Program-made: the position numbers and the translations under genes
Part shown: positions 30,901 to 35,318 of the stretch, in pieces
How the letters are laid out: each line of letters begins with the position of its first letter
Numbering within the stretch: the first letter of the stretch is position 1
Assembly (NCBI RefSeq): GCF_900112895.1
Contig: NZ_FONL01000018.1
Coordinates: forward strand, 1 to 35,318
Direction: 5' to 3'
Length of the DNA stretch: 35,318 bases
Source: Succiniclasticum ruminis DSM 9236
Lineage (GTDB): Bacteria; Bacillota; Negativicutes; Acidaminococcales; Acidaminococcaceae
The notes under the pieces: generated by a model
What the model was told of the DNA's origin: nothing
The model's database searches: none
The model's input: the letters and a program-made list of their open reading frames with translations, nothing else

Positions 30901-32070
30901 TCGGCGGGTACCGATACCATGTTAGAGACTCTGGCAGGCGGTGATATCTATGTATCCGGCGACGTAAATGCGGAAAACGCTACGGTTCAGGTTAGCCCGG
31001 ATAAGACCGACAAAGGAAAAAACGGCGATATTGTGGTGAACGGCAATATAATGGCCAGGAACCTGGCGGCGCTGCATAACAATACAGCGGAAGGCGGTAT
31101 CTACATAAACGGCAGCGTTACTGGCGGAATTCTGGAAATGACCGGCAAGGACGGTGATATTGTAGCCGACGGTAAACTGGAGGCGAGCAAACAGGATCTT
31201 TCGATTACCAGCGAGACGGGAGATATTGATATCGGCGGCGACCTTGACGCAAAGCGGGACATGACGCTGAAGACCGGCGCGGACGGCAGCATTACCCTTT
31301 ACAAGGACGAAAAGGTTAATGAAGTGATGAACATCCACGCGGGACGTAACATCAGCCTGCAAACGGATAATACCGATATCATCGTGGAAGGAAAGATAAC
31401 TTCTGACTCCGGGAATATAACCGCTACAACACAAAAAGGCGATATCATCTTTGTGGGCAGAGTAAAAGCCGGAAAGAACATTACCGGCACCGTAAAAGAA
31501 AAAGGCGATGTCATTTATTCCGGTAATACAGCAGCAGGCAGGGATGTGAAAGCGACCACACAGAACGGCTCGATTGAGTATCTCGGCACCGTGGAAGCAA
31601 CCGGTGGGGTTACTGCGGAAGCCGGGACCGGCTGGATTTGGTATGACGGTAAAGTGAGATCCGGCGGCGATGTGACTGCAACAATGGGGAACGGGACGAT
31701 TGTCTATGCTGATTCTGTCAGCGCTGGCGGCAGTGTGGAAGCCAAAATCACTCAAAACGGGGATATCATTTATCTGGGAGTTGTAAAAGCAGGGCGAGAC
31801 GTAATAGCAGACGCAGCCAGCGGGAATATTTTATATGGCAGCGATGTAAACGCAGGACGCAGTGTGATTGCTCATACCGGGTCAGGCAGCATTACGTATA
31901 TGGGCAATGTAACGGCAGGCAAGGACCTGCCGGAACAGATCCGCAAAGGTTATGGGAAAATTGCCTATTACGACCGTTACGGGCTGGTCGGTTATGGTAA
32001 GGTAGACGGTTCTGTACCCGTACGTGATGCGAAACCGTCCGATATTAAGGTTACTGACATTCACAAATAA
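15952..32070 (+). CDS. Giant secreted filamentous adhesin, leukotoxin LktA-like TPS family (5372 aa)
   Basis: An uninterrupted 5372-residue frame. Residues 1-25 (MNKAYKVIWSYARNCYVVV) are an extended signal peptide region (ESPR), followed by a hydrophobic core (74-90) and likely cleavage near Ala93. Residues about 125-330 resemble the TPS/filamentous-haemagglutinin secretion domain (ITQGDIANMYF, GTVNAI, GNLYFLSADGIAVG). About 1103-3313 hold some 25 Gly-rich repeats expected to form a beta-helix. Helix-rich islands interrupt it near 830-925, 3610-3680 and 4525-4650, and a Trp/Tyr-rich module lies near 4100-4290. Nine 21-22-residue repeats precede a unique basic tail. There is no C-terminal beta-barrel or YadA anchor, so export should need a TpsB partner, none of which is visible. 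The mature protein has only two cysteines (882, 913). Probable role: surface adhesion; a toxin role is not shown. Confidence 0.92.
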   Translation: MNKAYKVIWSYARNCYVVVAEIAKNHGKNNVKSIVSQLATHAQATAGHIYAATVAQAGIRERAFEICRPRTAAQWIVPLMTVGILLQAAPGFASVIKDADNKSLTSDGKVHDIYAQQILSNDRVNFGYNRFKEFKITQGDIANMYFHLQGHPETKSENLVNLVKSKIDIQGTVNAIKDNRIGGNLYFLSADGIAVGNTGVINAARFVGMVPDSDNFTGKVGTSGMWGSTTQMAYQFEHYISNFGKRNAAGEFSVMRTEWAEQEELKGFKLASNGKIEIAGQVNTRSGMLLGAAHIDIKNGALLRGNKNIDFTSLVNAKDASGNVITKATLSNVGMTAVSDDKSGDVILRAATEHNNTSLYSPTIDAILNTTLDAKVDMDGTIETDGKADISASATNKFDSTKFTWTDMAVDVGKDLLRDLLGLNINAAGAQKNTTAQVNLKENGNIKAAGDITLQADASTTIKLEAKVRPAKADGTTSAMPVAAATVGIVKNKALVDVKGDIISTAGDVALKANAKTDAGLKTMALTPYTGYGADGDKGNAIYVGISWLTGDNLAQIDVDEGKNTITAKAGDFSTKAHATSELSAGSYVEGADKTFASTSVTVLDFDTATNVNIRRSVEAKSVKATAENEIAGMSVAAEDANGEGEKPYIDFVLLSQTKGDKVANKLKEKFHWNGLVNGGKLAGLENAFDTAQGYITAGAAVAVVDSVNSAAVTVAPGVTLKATGDAVKKDANGKAVPGGDVTLEANSHIDSLHHSLQGWANEQDADTASKVTVATSVLYSNIENDAKVELQGATGNQKGASLVSEKGSVNLNATGKQIYDAAEPFKNVADRAVKMWKILKNFGYQFPELANLESDTVKVQKLLEDGKVKTETDRASFWDFCDSLKNFLKKEGKNVSKLSSEAKKMVQDLSYCLSPSSYTNYYVRSYMVDSQDSGSANLDVAASVNIARLHNKGIVSLGEKANISAGKNIKVDTLADTDVVTATGYGGEFFAMSESNGNAAGATVAVQDFIGDSLILSGKNVTLAANTAGKDSGNIALNAKNEMIQTGIILSAGKADKNLSVTGSLSLLTGGSNTLVLLDDETTVKAAGIFSMGADSKTTVTNVVGGLALGSARTNATVGAGVAVNLLDVNSIAMIGDTGSDASRTVTDTDTDEFKKKNVEEQNKIKAENALATARKVAVTEAQVKRMGTDFSLTTEKLTSSLGTKTVAGAAKGVISAGDVSVTGNSNGTLNAVGIEGAEASESHAGFDFLTNWDKKGNYLRDQMTDAGKNVVGFPLDRIKKIASENVQLRKTWDFGQYQPVQPANDNASEASFNATAAASVAWNKVDSETASVISGVNVDLRKQKEADKAGSLVNTAADDVFSGAWAGAAAVNWFTGATGAAANNNAKKGALGTALAVNHLNRNADALMLSSQISQAGNIKNTAIRNGSEAAAALGLAVTNDSQGTSTDVSVSFGLAMNKANTGAHALLIDTNSKYEGKADNITYTGGTDLENSAYDGDIQVSGGLDLAWVKTDQAGTGIAAGMTAAVSEINNDIQSGIQGGSYTGLSNLLVAGEDALTQVNAAAGLGFSRSEKGVAAAGSLAYSDLKNTNRSFISGTETVKAAGAVTVTSQDISGKKENQYKKYLEDRKVDATGLGYLSSETTNKLGTGIAAGSAIVNVAAEISEGKTNAAGAALSVNNVTNKFNADITNNKILEAGSVKAAADVHTNIVSVAAGVSVSEADWGGVGSLSFNDLDQDNIVSVTGNRNGTAANSGITANTVKAVAKNTSHIVNVTGDFAGGKNAVGLGIAYNRMDDTTGVYVGNNQIRAKDAAKGVDISLDASNDAYALALSLGAAATYKDDGNVAAHGNFGINRGHNDTIAVIGEDKDGKKGSSKDKITNASSVTVKATDKTTKTTVAGAAELAIKDTTVALGVGVALTESDKGSAAGDGKETLRAEINNADITTVKKDGKAPEIRAITSDTSKATTVAVGAGLVKSAKFAAQGIGADANIFKNNTAGLKDTTVDKDGGSKAALVTVKADTSSTLKTGAAALQLAGPDTFLAGVVAVGVNRIKDTTTAGVTYTDKQNAAAMNVGNLDINSASQGDILSVAMGASVAVKGTAAVGGSGSHNYIENNATAKIEKANISSAGNVGVVARSDEAISNYAGVLDVAAGGQGVSAAIGVTGSNNKINGNTAALISDSTVAAAGSDSNKIKTAGKLKDNTDDEKYLIDGAVSRNTWSSGSFTEGEGDNKKYGVSRLQKGRVVEEKSGMVVDASSTHSIASVMANGGVAVGAGDSGIGVSVAGVINLNEIAGSTTAKVLNSKLNTADKRSDVTVHAADYTNVAEFSGAASVGVGSNAGIAAGFTGTVNEVSRITAAGISTSSAKWNDTRKYYESSDTGKDKNTVYAKKFNVTADAKQAMSSFNVAGAIAGSATASIASGDNVNINRMNSSTLATVTNATVDYSQDAKVEASHEDRIYNLNVDAGLAIGAEGFAGSLNMGVGLVKENSAVTANVENSDIKANDKARGSTAKSTLSVGASNNTRLEAQLVSVGLAASLFSGSGAGSVAVNNIDSKVTSRIAGSTLEADTIKVDTANTIKVKDITGSGGGGLWVGIGVGVDASTLNDSVSTIVDKSSLKAKDTLTVNTKTQRDVDATVAGVGAGGLVGAAVNVAAVTVNDGINSLGKSKDADGKETSFSHTDAVNKAIGIVNDNTKRDLSENFYGMTDAEKKVMREKVKADADTKDKKYVTGIGVHTYVQNGSTLEAAKGALTVNNTELNDAELNGGSGSLGAIEVNVADTVYHLNQLNDISVKDSTVKGASVTLATRQGNVTENKEDAIHLRTVQAGLGIVGVGVGYAGLTTKGNTGITVDHGTLTATNGDLTVKSSDSAQSKVNMIGVSAAGVAVPVSVAHNTNIANNFVTVKGGSKLQAETTKTQEVTGSGGKKTTEKIPASVSLLTERTGRVAAKTTGVGVGGGAVVVNTAKAYDKSTSAVSVENSGNTFTSDAMKMEAVNAPAVMAEAGGTGIALIGVSVMQSNAEAYSAAKVDVADSNKLLGDAVLVRAVIGKEGTDMTYADTRATSGTIVGVAPNKAKAITATTASVNMGSETYKTETKEKTTDEQGQEKETTVKGSYTDLALITQNNASRRATLGNTTIGLLASVGFGDAKTEGNDKSLVEARGGSNGQTVKLQNLKIDAGGANTSKGFADGDSGGILAVGASATITMNTKTTNTASLAGAWDVTGNADIASNQQVTSKGTSKTGAGGLISVTWANSDNHVEMDTKTEIKEGAQLNAGKSYVLAANKTVTGAYDGETWNNHMNVGGVIQVAPDVKSEQEITDKANVIIGKNAKVNTVRGQVYDAYSDIDMHNKVEGKAGGAFEHEYVYSDNFVTSTNKVTVNNGAVLEQDGAFEDGSDITLSSSDKIKIDGAAEVYIGGFEGTVGAEVDNRVTRNNGVEVNGKLASSHDINLYAGSDVDGADAELNIKSLAEAHNNTVLSFDTAPEVKLDLKNNQQVKVGASGSATSVRNINLGADNGSETFKKDVVKVVNLVAGKNKEDKVVTNAPGKSDIKETNNNFVNVEGALKAGIHNKVNITITGSAVPEAGGVSPVSGQSKLVIDTKGSSENFNKDDIKTGDMDYATQLGVQLAAVEALIKEYSTGTDTKSMASYLGYVQQRQRILDELDKRGLFDLEKGTDGKTVKVYKTNGFTIRYVEIPEITASGGNITVQSENLYGKGKLEANGAPQVTITNNSNAYLKLDGIQIKDPGGEIRFRGTGTALTSVAKNEDVNGLNKDKKKQAAFVIFRNDTAGNRASVIKVTNENTTGTSVLVKDSTGKQGTYTPITDVAVVGDLNNYAGDIRISNSSGSITIGGTSKGANITGRTVQLTAKDSISQDYVDGIVNIGGRPQDLNADEVDTNIRRVKENILKDKTANKTETETEGITQTASDITNAELGRIAGDSVYIAAADINVNGLIQSGYSKYEAAVDDDALRNIDKVKTPDRAVTVQGRTMYKVNDGGKPVYDKSIGGFKYVVQVYYDPQTDRLLVEDIDTKGGKVYLTGRISSTGNGRILAADGGADIFVTNNSVYGLDVGKVLNNNIEGKITITDLARDIWTEYTRSTTRTIASYSQYAKDSAAAEKAAKTTAGIGYNSDATPSGTYKVKEGLRYNWTLGTETGTTKYYHKVQNSLFWGALDTTSSQSKLKELESSSEAKEINKGSTRNLGNGTFIDVINDTEYGKKLNGKEFGAVYENRVTSSTRTVTGNWKESGNAWALWSNPKYHLEWTTKTGSSQSYTFSLKADRDIGIGFIGKEVGSISLTGTNKDGSGINLTDTIKNNTVNALLTIHTAAGSIVQQGDTALITGKADLQAANNIENIHITSLGTRTASGDGQTFTTSDKVLLSAVSAQGGNIDVTVRGGTAEGQALPGNVEIQKLESRSYGKDGTGDVTLQADGDITQSGSEIAVTGREIDLTSVNGGIGTAKQALIMRSQAEAYGFKPDSANVDASAKKDIYLTEEKGDMRIGSIVSREGDVTLTAKNGKLLDALPQRENSNNMEEDDLVRHWIDAGLIAGTENYEGAYIKSLKQDAANYKTRVEMQFALFTGGEASAAVKEMFTKGDGTAYTSVEDYLAADKYYQAIVDKYTHPNFAWTKDQLLYSIRNAIVNKESGVTTETQGKMANVQGKNVTLAAKGVGINSGGTTTILASDLIGGSDAAIANLKKLANADAADVTMKDKNGNTLFFGTDAEGKQAVIALDATGNVTPTDGTVYSFVIGNLSPLGVKATEKVNVATVGESIFIAGRSDTKGVYSPLNTGVINAGEQDVRLYTQEGIYNALQGKDADQANIKAKNLIAYGGTKDIGAADKYLGVDLRGYLQSANADDSIYIKNMGTDKLYAGSLYAGHTLALDSRPGIERIDTLGDKNYGSAYLNAGEKVQLTTDGKLGWFAPLRILNNGAEIILEADEASIRGVNGLLGDKAIMNVGNVKTTHKAILQSEGNLQLTGKLSAGTDTMLETLAGGDIYVSGDVNAENATVQVSPDKTDKGKNGDIVVNGNIMARNLAALHNNTAEGGIYINGSVTGGILEMTGKDGDIVADGKLEASKQDLSITSETGDIDIGGDLDAKRDMTLKTGADGSITLYKDEKVNEVMNIHAGRNISLQTDNTDIIVEGKITSDSGNITATTQKGDIIFVGRVKAGKNITGTVKEKGDVIYSGNTAAGRDVKATTQNGSIEYLGTVEATGGVTAEAGTGWIWYDGKVRSGGDVTATMGNGTIVYADSVSAGGSVEAKITQNGDIIYLGVVKAGRDVIADAASGNILYGSDVNAGRSVIAHTGSGSITYMGNVTAGKDLPEQIRKGYGKIAYYDRYGLVGYGKVDGSVPVRDAKPSDIKVTDIHK
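19260..25890 (+). repeat. About 25 degenerate Gly-rich repeats inside the giant adhesin
   Basis: Protein-level repeats of about 70-90 residues. Each has a small-residue hydrophobic block, such as VGAGVAVNLLDVNS, VAGVGAGGLVGAAVNV or LGIVGVGVGYAG, then an Asn/Asp/Thr-rich strand region. They diverge strongly and show no obvious identical DNA copies, so they look like an old amplification rather than a recent one. Confidence 0.7.
31339..31923 (+). repeat. Nine-unit C-terminal repeat array of the giant adhesin
   Basis: Nine tandem units of 21-22 residues with consensus AG+-V-A-T--G-I-Y-G-V. Examples are AGRDVKATTQNGSIEYLGTV and AGRSVIAHTGSGSITYMGNV. The array ends at AGKDLPEQ, followed by a unique tail (RKGYGKIAYYDRYGLVGYG). 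It probably forms the regular last turns of the solenoid. The open frame at the window end enters the same repeat type. Confidence 0.8.
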
Positions 32071-32093
32071 TGAATGTGACAGAGGAGGGCATC

Positions 32094-33176
32094 ATGCGAA
32101 TCAGGACAGTATTACGCCACGCTGTTCATATGCTGACAGCATTTGTCCTTATGGCCAGCGGAAGCACAGTCCGGGCGATGGAAAACGGAAATACAGTAAG
32201 GGAAATTCCTTTTTCTTCGATAGAAGGGGTACGAATCGGTAACGCCCAGGATGACGTGGCCAAAACCGGTGTGACCGTCCTCTGTTTCCCGGCAGGAGCA
32301 AAGGCCGGGGTAGATATCAGCGGCGGCGGACCGGCGTCCCGGGAGACCCCCGTGTTAGATCCTACGAAAGAAAATATCGGAATCCATGCCATCGTTCTTT
32401 CCGGCGGCAGCGCTTACGGGCTGGCGGCCGCTGACGGTGTGATGCAATGCCTGGAAGAACATGATATCGGTTTTGATACCGGCTTCGCGCGGGTTCCGCT
32501 GGTGGTGCAGAGCTGTATTTTCGATCTTTCCTACGGCAGCGCCAAAGTGCGCCCGGATAAAAAAATGGGATACGACGCCTGTCTGGACGCCCTGAACAAG
32601 GGCAAGGCGATTAGCGGCTCCGTAGGCGCCGGTACCGGTGCAACGGTAGGCAAACTGTGCGGTATGGGGCAGTCCATGAAATCGGGTATCGGTTATCATG
32701 CAGTACAGATCGGGGAACTGAAGGTGGGCGCCGTGGTGGTGTTAAATGCGCTGGGAGATGTGTATTCTGTTGAAACCGGGCAAAAGATAGCCGGCCTCAT
32801 GAACCGGGAGCGCACCTCGTTCCAGGACAGCGTTGCCGAGTTGTACCGCATCTCGAAGCCGGCGGATTTGTTTAACCGGACCAACACAACCGTCGGAGCC
32901 ATTGTTACCAACGGAAACTTTGATAAAGCGGAACTGACGACCATTGCTGGACAGACAAGAAATGCGTTCGCCCGCGCGATTAAACCGGTGGGGACCCTGG
33001 CTGACGGGGATACCATATACGCCTCATCCTGCGGAAAACCGGTGCAGGCGGATGTTAACATGGCGGGAACGCTGGCGGCGGAAGTCATGGCCAAAGCGAT
33101 AGAAAAAGCGATCATTGCATCCCGTATGGATGATAAGAAATATCTTTCCCATTGTTTGGGCCTGGTCTCAAAGTAA
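32094..33176 (+). CDS. Exported P1-family (DmpA/NylC-type) self-processing peptidase
   Basis: A 360-residue N-terminal-nucleophile hydrolase of peptidase family S58/P1. The core motifs are VRIGNAQDD, ISGGGPASRET, the substrate-side SGGSAYGLAAADGV, VGAGTGATVGK, and the self-cleavage region TNTTVG with N264/T265, the position where NylC cuts between Asn and Thr. An N-terminal segment (MRIRTVLRH, then a 15-residue hydrophobic run ending TVRA) looks like a signal peptide, so it may act outside the cytoplasm; most studied members lack one. GAGGAGG at 32081-32087 sits 6 nt before ATG 32094. An in-frame ATG at 32070 overlaps the adhesin stop (TAATG) and is an alternative coupled start. It is probably co-transcribed with the adhesin, with a gap of 23 nt. 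Substrates are unknown. Confidence 0.88.
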   Translation: MRIRTVLRHAVHMLTAFVLMASGSTVRAMENGNTVREIPFSSIEGVRIGNAQDDVAKTGVTVLCFPAGAKAGVDISGGGPASRETPVLDPTKENIGIHAIVLSGGSAYGLAAADGVMQCLEEHDIGFDTGFARVPLVVQSCIFDLSYGSAKVRPDKKMGYDACLDALNKGKAISGSVGAGTGATVGKLCGMGQSMKSGIGYHAVQIGELKVGAVVVLNALGDVYSVETGQKIAGLMNRERTSFQDSVAELYRISKPADLFNRTNTTVGAIVTNGNFDKAELTTIAGQTRNAFARAIKPVGTLADGDTIYASSCGKPVQADVNMAGTLAAEVMAKAIEKAIIASRMDDKKYLSHCLGLVSK

Positions 33177-33213
33177 AGGAGTAATTGTTTTTTGAAGCTT
33201 ATGAGGAGATACC

Positions 33214-34707
33214 GTGAAAAAGCAACAAGTCATACGAATCAAAGAAGAAGCCGGTCGCTGCCTGCTATGTCATGAACCGGTATGTAATGCGGGCTGTCCC
33301 CATGGGATTGATATCGGACGGATTGTACGGGCGCTGAATTTTGAGAACCGGGTAGGGGCCCGTCGGCGCCTGCCGGTTGTTCATTATTGCGAGAACTGCG
33401 ATGCGCCCTGTGTGCAGGCTTGCCGTCGCGGTAAACTGGACGTACCGGTGAGGATCAAAGAACTCTTCTGTGATCTTTTTGCTCTGCATGTAGATGTGCC
33501 GAAAACCGAAGTAGACCTGTCCGTTGATTTTTGCGGCGTGCATTGTGAAAATCCGTTTTTTTTGTCATCTTCCGTAGCGGGAAGCAATTATGACATGGTG
33601 GCCAAGGCATTGTCCATGGGCTGGGGAGGCGTTGCCTTTAAAACGATTTCCCTTCTGGATATCCGGGAAGCATCACCGCGTTTTTCGGCTCTTTCCAAAG
33701 AAGGGCGCTCCTTTGTAGGCTTTAAAAATATCGAACAGCTTTCCGATCACACCTATGAGGAAAACCTTGGTTTTCTGCGCCGACTGAGACAGGATTTTCC
33801 CGGCAAGGTCATCATCGCTTCCATCATGGGGCGAAACGAAGCGGAATGGACCCGTCTTGCTGCCGATATGGAAACAGCGGGTGCAGACATGATTGAGTGT
33901 AACTTCTCCTGTCCTCAAATGGTGGAGGAAGGGCTGGGCGCGGAAATCGGTGAGAGTCCGGAACTGGTGGCCCGTTACACAGCAGCAGTACGAAAAGGCA
34001 CCAGGCGCCCCGTGCTGGCAAAAATGACGCCCAACATCACTCACATGGAAATTCCGGCAAAGGCTGCTATTGCAGCAGGGGCAGATGGTATTGCGGCAAT
34101 CAATACAATCCGCAGTATCATGAATATTGACTTGGATACCTTTTTGTCAGAGCCCGGGGTAAACGGGCAGAGTATTGAAGGCGGATATTCGGGTAAAGCC
34201 GTGAAGCCCATTGCTCTCCGTTTTATTAATGAGATGCGGAAAGATTCCGCCCTGGCAGAAGTTCCTATCAGTGGCATGGGCGGCATTGAAAACTGGAGAG
34301 ATGCCATGGAGTTCCTGCTTATGGGTTGTGGAACCATCCAGATTGCAACGGCCGTGATGCAGTACGGCTACCGTATCATTGATGATCTGAAAGAAGGCCT
34401 CGGCGATTACCTGGCGCTTCGTGGTTTTACGCATGTGCAGGATATTGTGGGGCGGGCGCTGACATATATTGTATCGGCGGAGGATTTAGACCGTACCAGT
34501 ATCCAATATCCGTGTTTTGTGCGCAACAATTGCATTGGCTGCGGGCGCTGCTATATTTCCTGCTTTGACGGAGGTCATCAGGCAATACGATTAGATACAG
34601 ATGGTAAACCTGCACTGGATGTGCACAAATGTGTGGGCTGCCATCTGTGTATTCTGGTTTGCCCCATACAGGCCATAGAACCGGGGAAGCGGGTTCAGAA
34701 GAAATAA
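33214..34707 (+). CDS. preA: Dihydropyrimidine dehydrogenase subunit PreA with extra N-terminal Fe-S domain
   Basis: A 497-residue flavin/iron-sulfur protein. The FMN-binding TIM barrel (about 95-420) resembles dihydroorotate/dihydropyrimidine dehydrogenases; the catalytic cysteine is C233 in NFSCPQ. Two C-terminal [4Fe-4S] motifs are at C440/443/446/450 and C473/476/479/483. The first 75 residues add C16/19/24/28 (spacing 2-4-3) and C59/62/66/70. That is the Fe-S domain normally found on the PreT/GltD-like partner or at the N-terminus of eukaryotic DPD; E. coli PreA (411 aa) lacks it. Expected reaction: NAD(P)H-dependent uracil or thymine reduction, or the reverse. The start is GTG at 33214 after GAGGAG (33203-33208). 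No preT follows; adhesin-like DNA does. It may be co-transcribed with the P1 peptidase, 37 nt upstream. Confidence 0.92.
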   Translation: MKKQQVIRIKEEAGRCLLCHEPVCNAGCPHGIDIGRIVRALNFENRVGARRRLPVVHYCENCDAPCVQACRRGKLDVPVRIKELFCDLFALHVDVPKTEVDLSVDFCGVHCENPFFLSSSVAGSNYDMVAKALSMGWGGVAFKTISLLDIREASPRFSALSKEGRSFVGFKNIEQLSDHTYEENLGFLRRLRQDFPGKVIIASIMGRNEAEWTRLAADMETAGADMIECNFSCPQMVEEGLGAEIGESPELVARYTAAVRKGTRRPVLAKMTPNITHMEIPAKAAIAAGADGIAAINTIRSIMNIDLDTFLSEPGVNGQSIEGGYSGKAVKPIALRFINEMRKDSALAEVPISGMGGIENWRDAMEFLLMGCGTIQIATAVMQYGYRIIDDLKEGLGDYLALRGFTHVQDIVGRALTYIVSAEDLDRTSIQYPCFVRNNCIGCGRCYISCFDGGHQAIRLDTDGKPALDVHKCVGCHLCILVCPIQAIEPGKRVQKK

Positions 34708-34737
34708 AAAGGGCGAAAACCACATTATAAACGGTAG

Positions 34738-35318
34738 TATCCAAAAACATTCTGCAAAATAATAACAGGAAACCTGAACAGGGTCGCGGATGGCCAGGAT
34801 GTCTATTACACAGGCGGTGGGCCGGTTACGCTGACCTCGGAGCAGGGGAGCATTACTGAAACGGAAGACGGCGCGCTGAAAGCCGCCAGGGTTGATACGG
34901 TCAGCAAGGGGGAAGTAAAACTGACAAACGACCGGAACGAGTTCCGGTACTTTACAGCCAACGGCCTGCCTACGGATAAAACAGATGCAGACGGCAACCC
35001 GGTTAAGGTCATTGACGGCAGTGTAACGGTACGGACCCATGCGGGCAAAAACTTGCGGGCGGCTATTCCTGACGAGGTGCATGGCAATATTGCGCTCACT
35101 AATCTGGATGCAGGCGCCTTAACTGTCGAATCGGATCTTGTGACCAAAAAAGGAAAGAATGGCGAAGCCGGTACAGTTACTCTGGAGCAGGAGGGAGAAA
35201 TCACTGTTGACGGCAATGTGAATGCAAGTTCTGATGTGAAGGCCGTGAACTCGGACGGAGACATCTTATTTTTGGGCAGCGTAACCTCAGGCGGTTCTGT
35301 TTCTGCCAAAACAGATAC
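34738..35318 (+). pseudogene. Headless adhesin fragment or silent cassette, open at the window end
   Basis: After a TAG at 34735-34737 the frame stays open for 193 codons to the window end, with no methionine codon at all. From about residue 16 (VADGQDVYYTGGG) it reads as adhesin: SVTVRTHAGKNLRA, HGNIALTNLDAG, GEITVDGNVNASSDV, and finally DGDILFLGSVTSGGSVSAKT, the repeat type that closes the giant adhesin. There is no promoter, ATG or signal peptide; the only ribosome-site-like motif (ACAGGA near 34764) precedes a CTG. It is homologous in style, not identical, to the C-terminal third of the 15952 gene. It is either the 3' part of a truncated second adhesin gene or a silent C-terminal cassette; its real extent lies beyond the window. 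Confidence 0.75.

Noticed and set aside
15952..32070. Many long minus-strand frames within the adhesin gene
   Set aside because: They are composition shadows of a repetitive Ala/Gly/Thr-rich gene, and none has a recognisable domain.
15952..32070. CRISPR array or short tandem DNA repeats
   Set aside because: The repetition is at protein level and degenerate; no identical repeat-spacer pattern was seen here or elsewhere in the window.
34738..35318. Direct continuation of the giant adhesin through a frameshift or assembly break
   Set aside because: The giant gene has its own repeat array, unique tail and stop at 32070, and two intact genes lie between.

Overview
The window looks like chromosomal DNA from a diderm Firmicute of class Negativicutes, perhaps an Acidaminococcaceae or Veillonellaceae relative; the genus is a guess. 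Two signals support this together. The housekeeping genes are Firmicute-like (a DUF1934 gene directly before argS, adenine deaminase, pyrG). The largest gene encodes a giant filamentous adhesin with an extended signal peptide region (ESPR) and a two-partner-secretion (TPS) type N-terminus, which implies an outer membrane. All genes are on the + strand except one MscS-type channel.

Layout. 1-2776: a metallo-beta-lactamase-fold hydrolase, then about 900 bp without a protein gene. That gap holds a near-consensus promoter feeding a strongly structured RNA candidate, a second promoter, and the 3' half only of a tRNA-Arg(CCU) gene with its terminator, which looks like an integration scar. A CorA-type Mg2+ transporter follows. 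2850-5950: adenine deaminase, convergent with the MscS channel across a shared bidirectional terminator. 5980-9910: a DUF456 membrane protein behind a structured leader, a 2-hydroxyacid dehydrogenase coupled to a CHAD-domain protein, and a small unrecognised protein. 9979-15632: a PutP-type Na+/solute symporter, DUF1934-argS, and pyrG behind a structured leader.

15838-35318 is the accessory part. A single 16.1-kb reading frame encodes a 5372-residue adhesin of the leukotoxin LktA-like filamentous family. It has about 25 Gly-rich repeats, several helical islands and a C-terminal array of nine 21-22-residue repeats. It is followed closely by an exported P1-family (DmpA/NylC-like) peptidase and a PreA-type dihydropyrimidine dehydrogenase subunit carrying an extra N-terminal Fe-S domain. 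Immediately after preA the DNA becomes adhesin-like again. This is an open frame without any ATG or promoter, running off the window end, whose last residues enter the same repeat type that closes the giant adhesin. I read it as a headless second adhesin copy or a silent C-terminal cassette. No TpsB transporter is visible.

How the genes work together: most are independent housekeeping units separated by clear terminators. Real coupling is visible for dehydrogenase-CHAD (2-nt gap), DUF1934-argS (18-nt gap) and adhesin-P1 peptidase-preA (23- and 37-nt gaps, no terminators). Promoters in this region repeatedly use the extended -10 element TGCTATAAT with weak -35 boxes.
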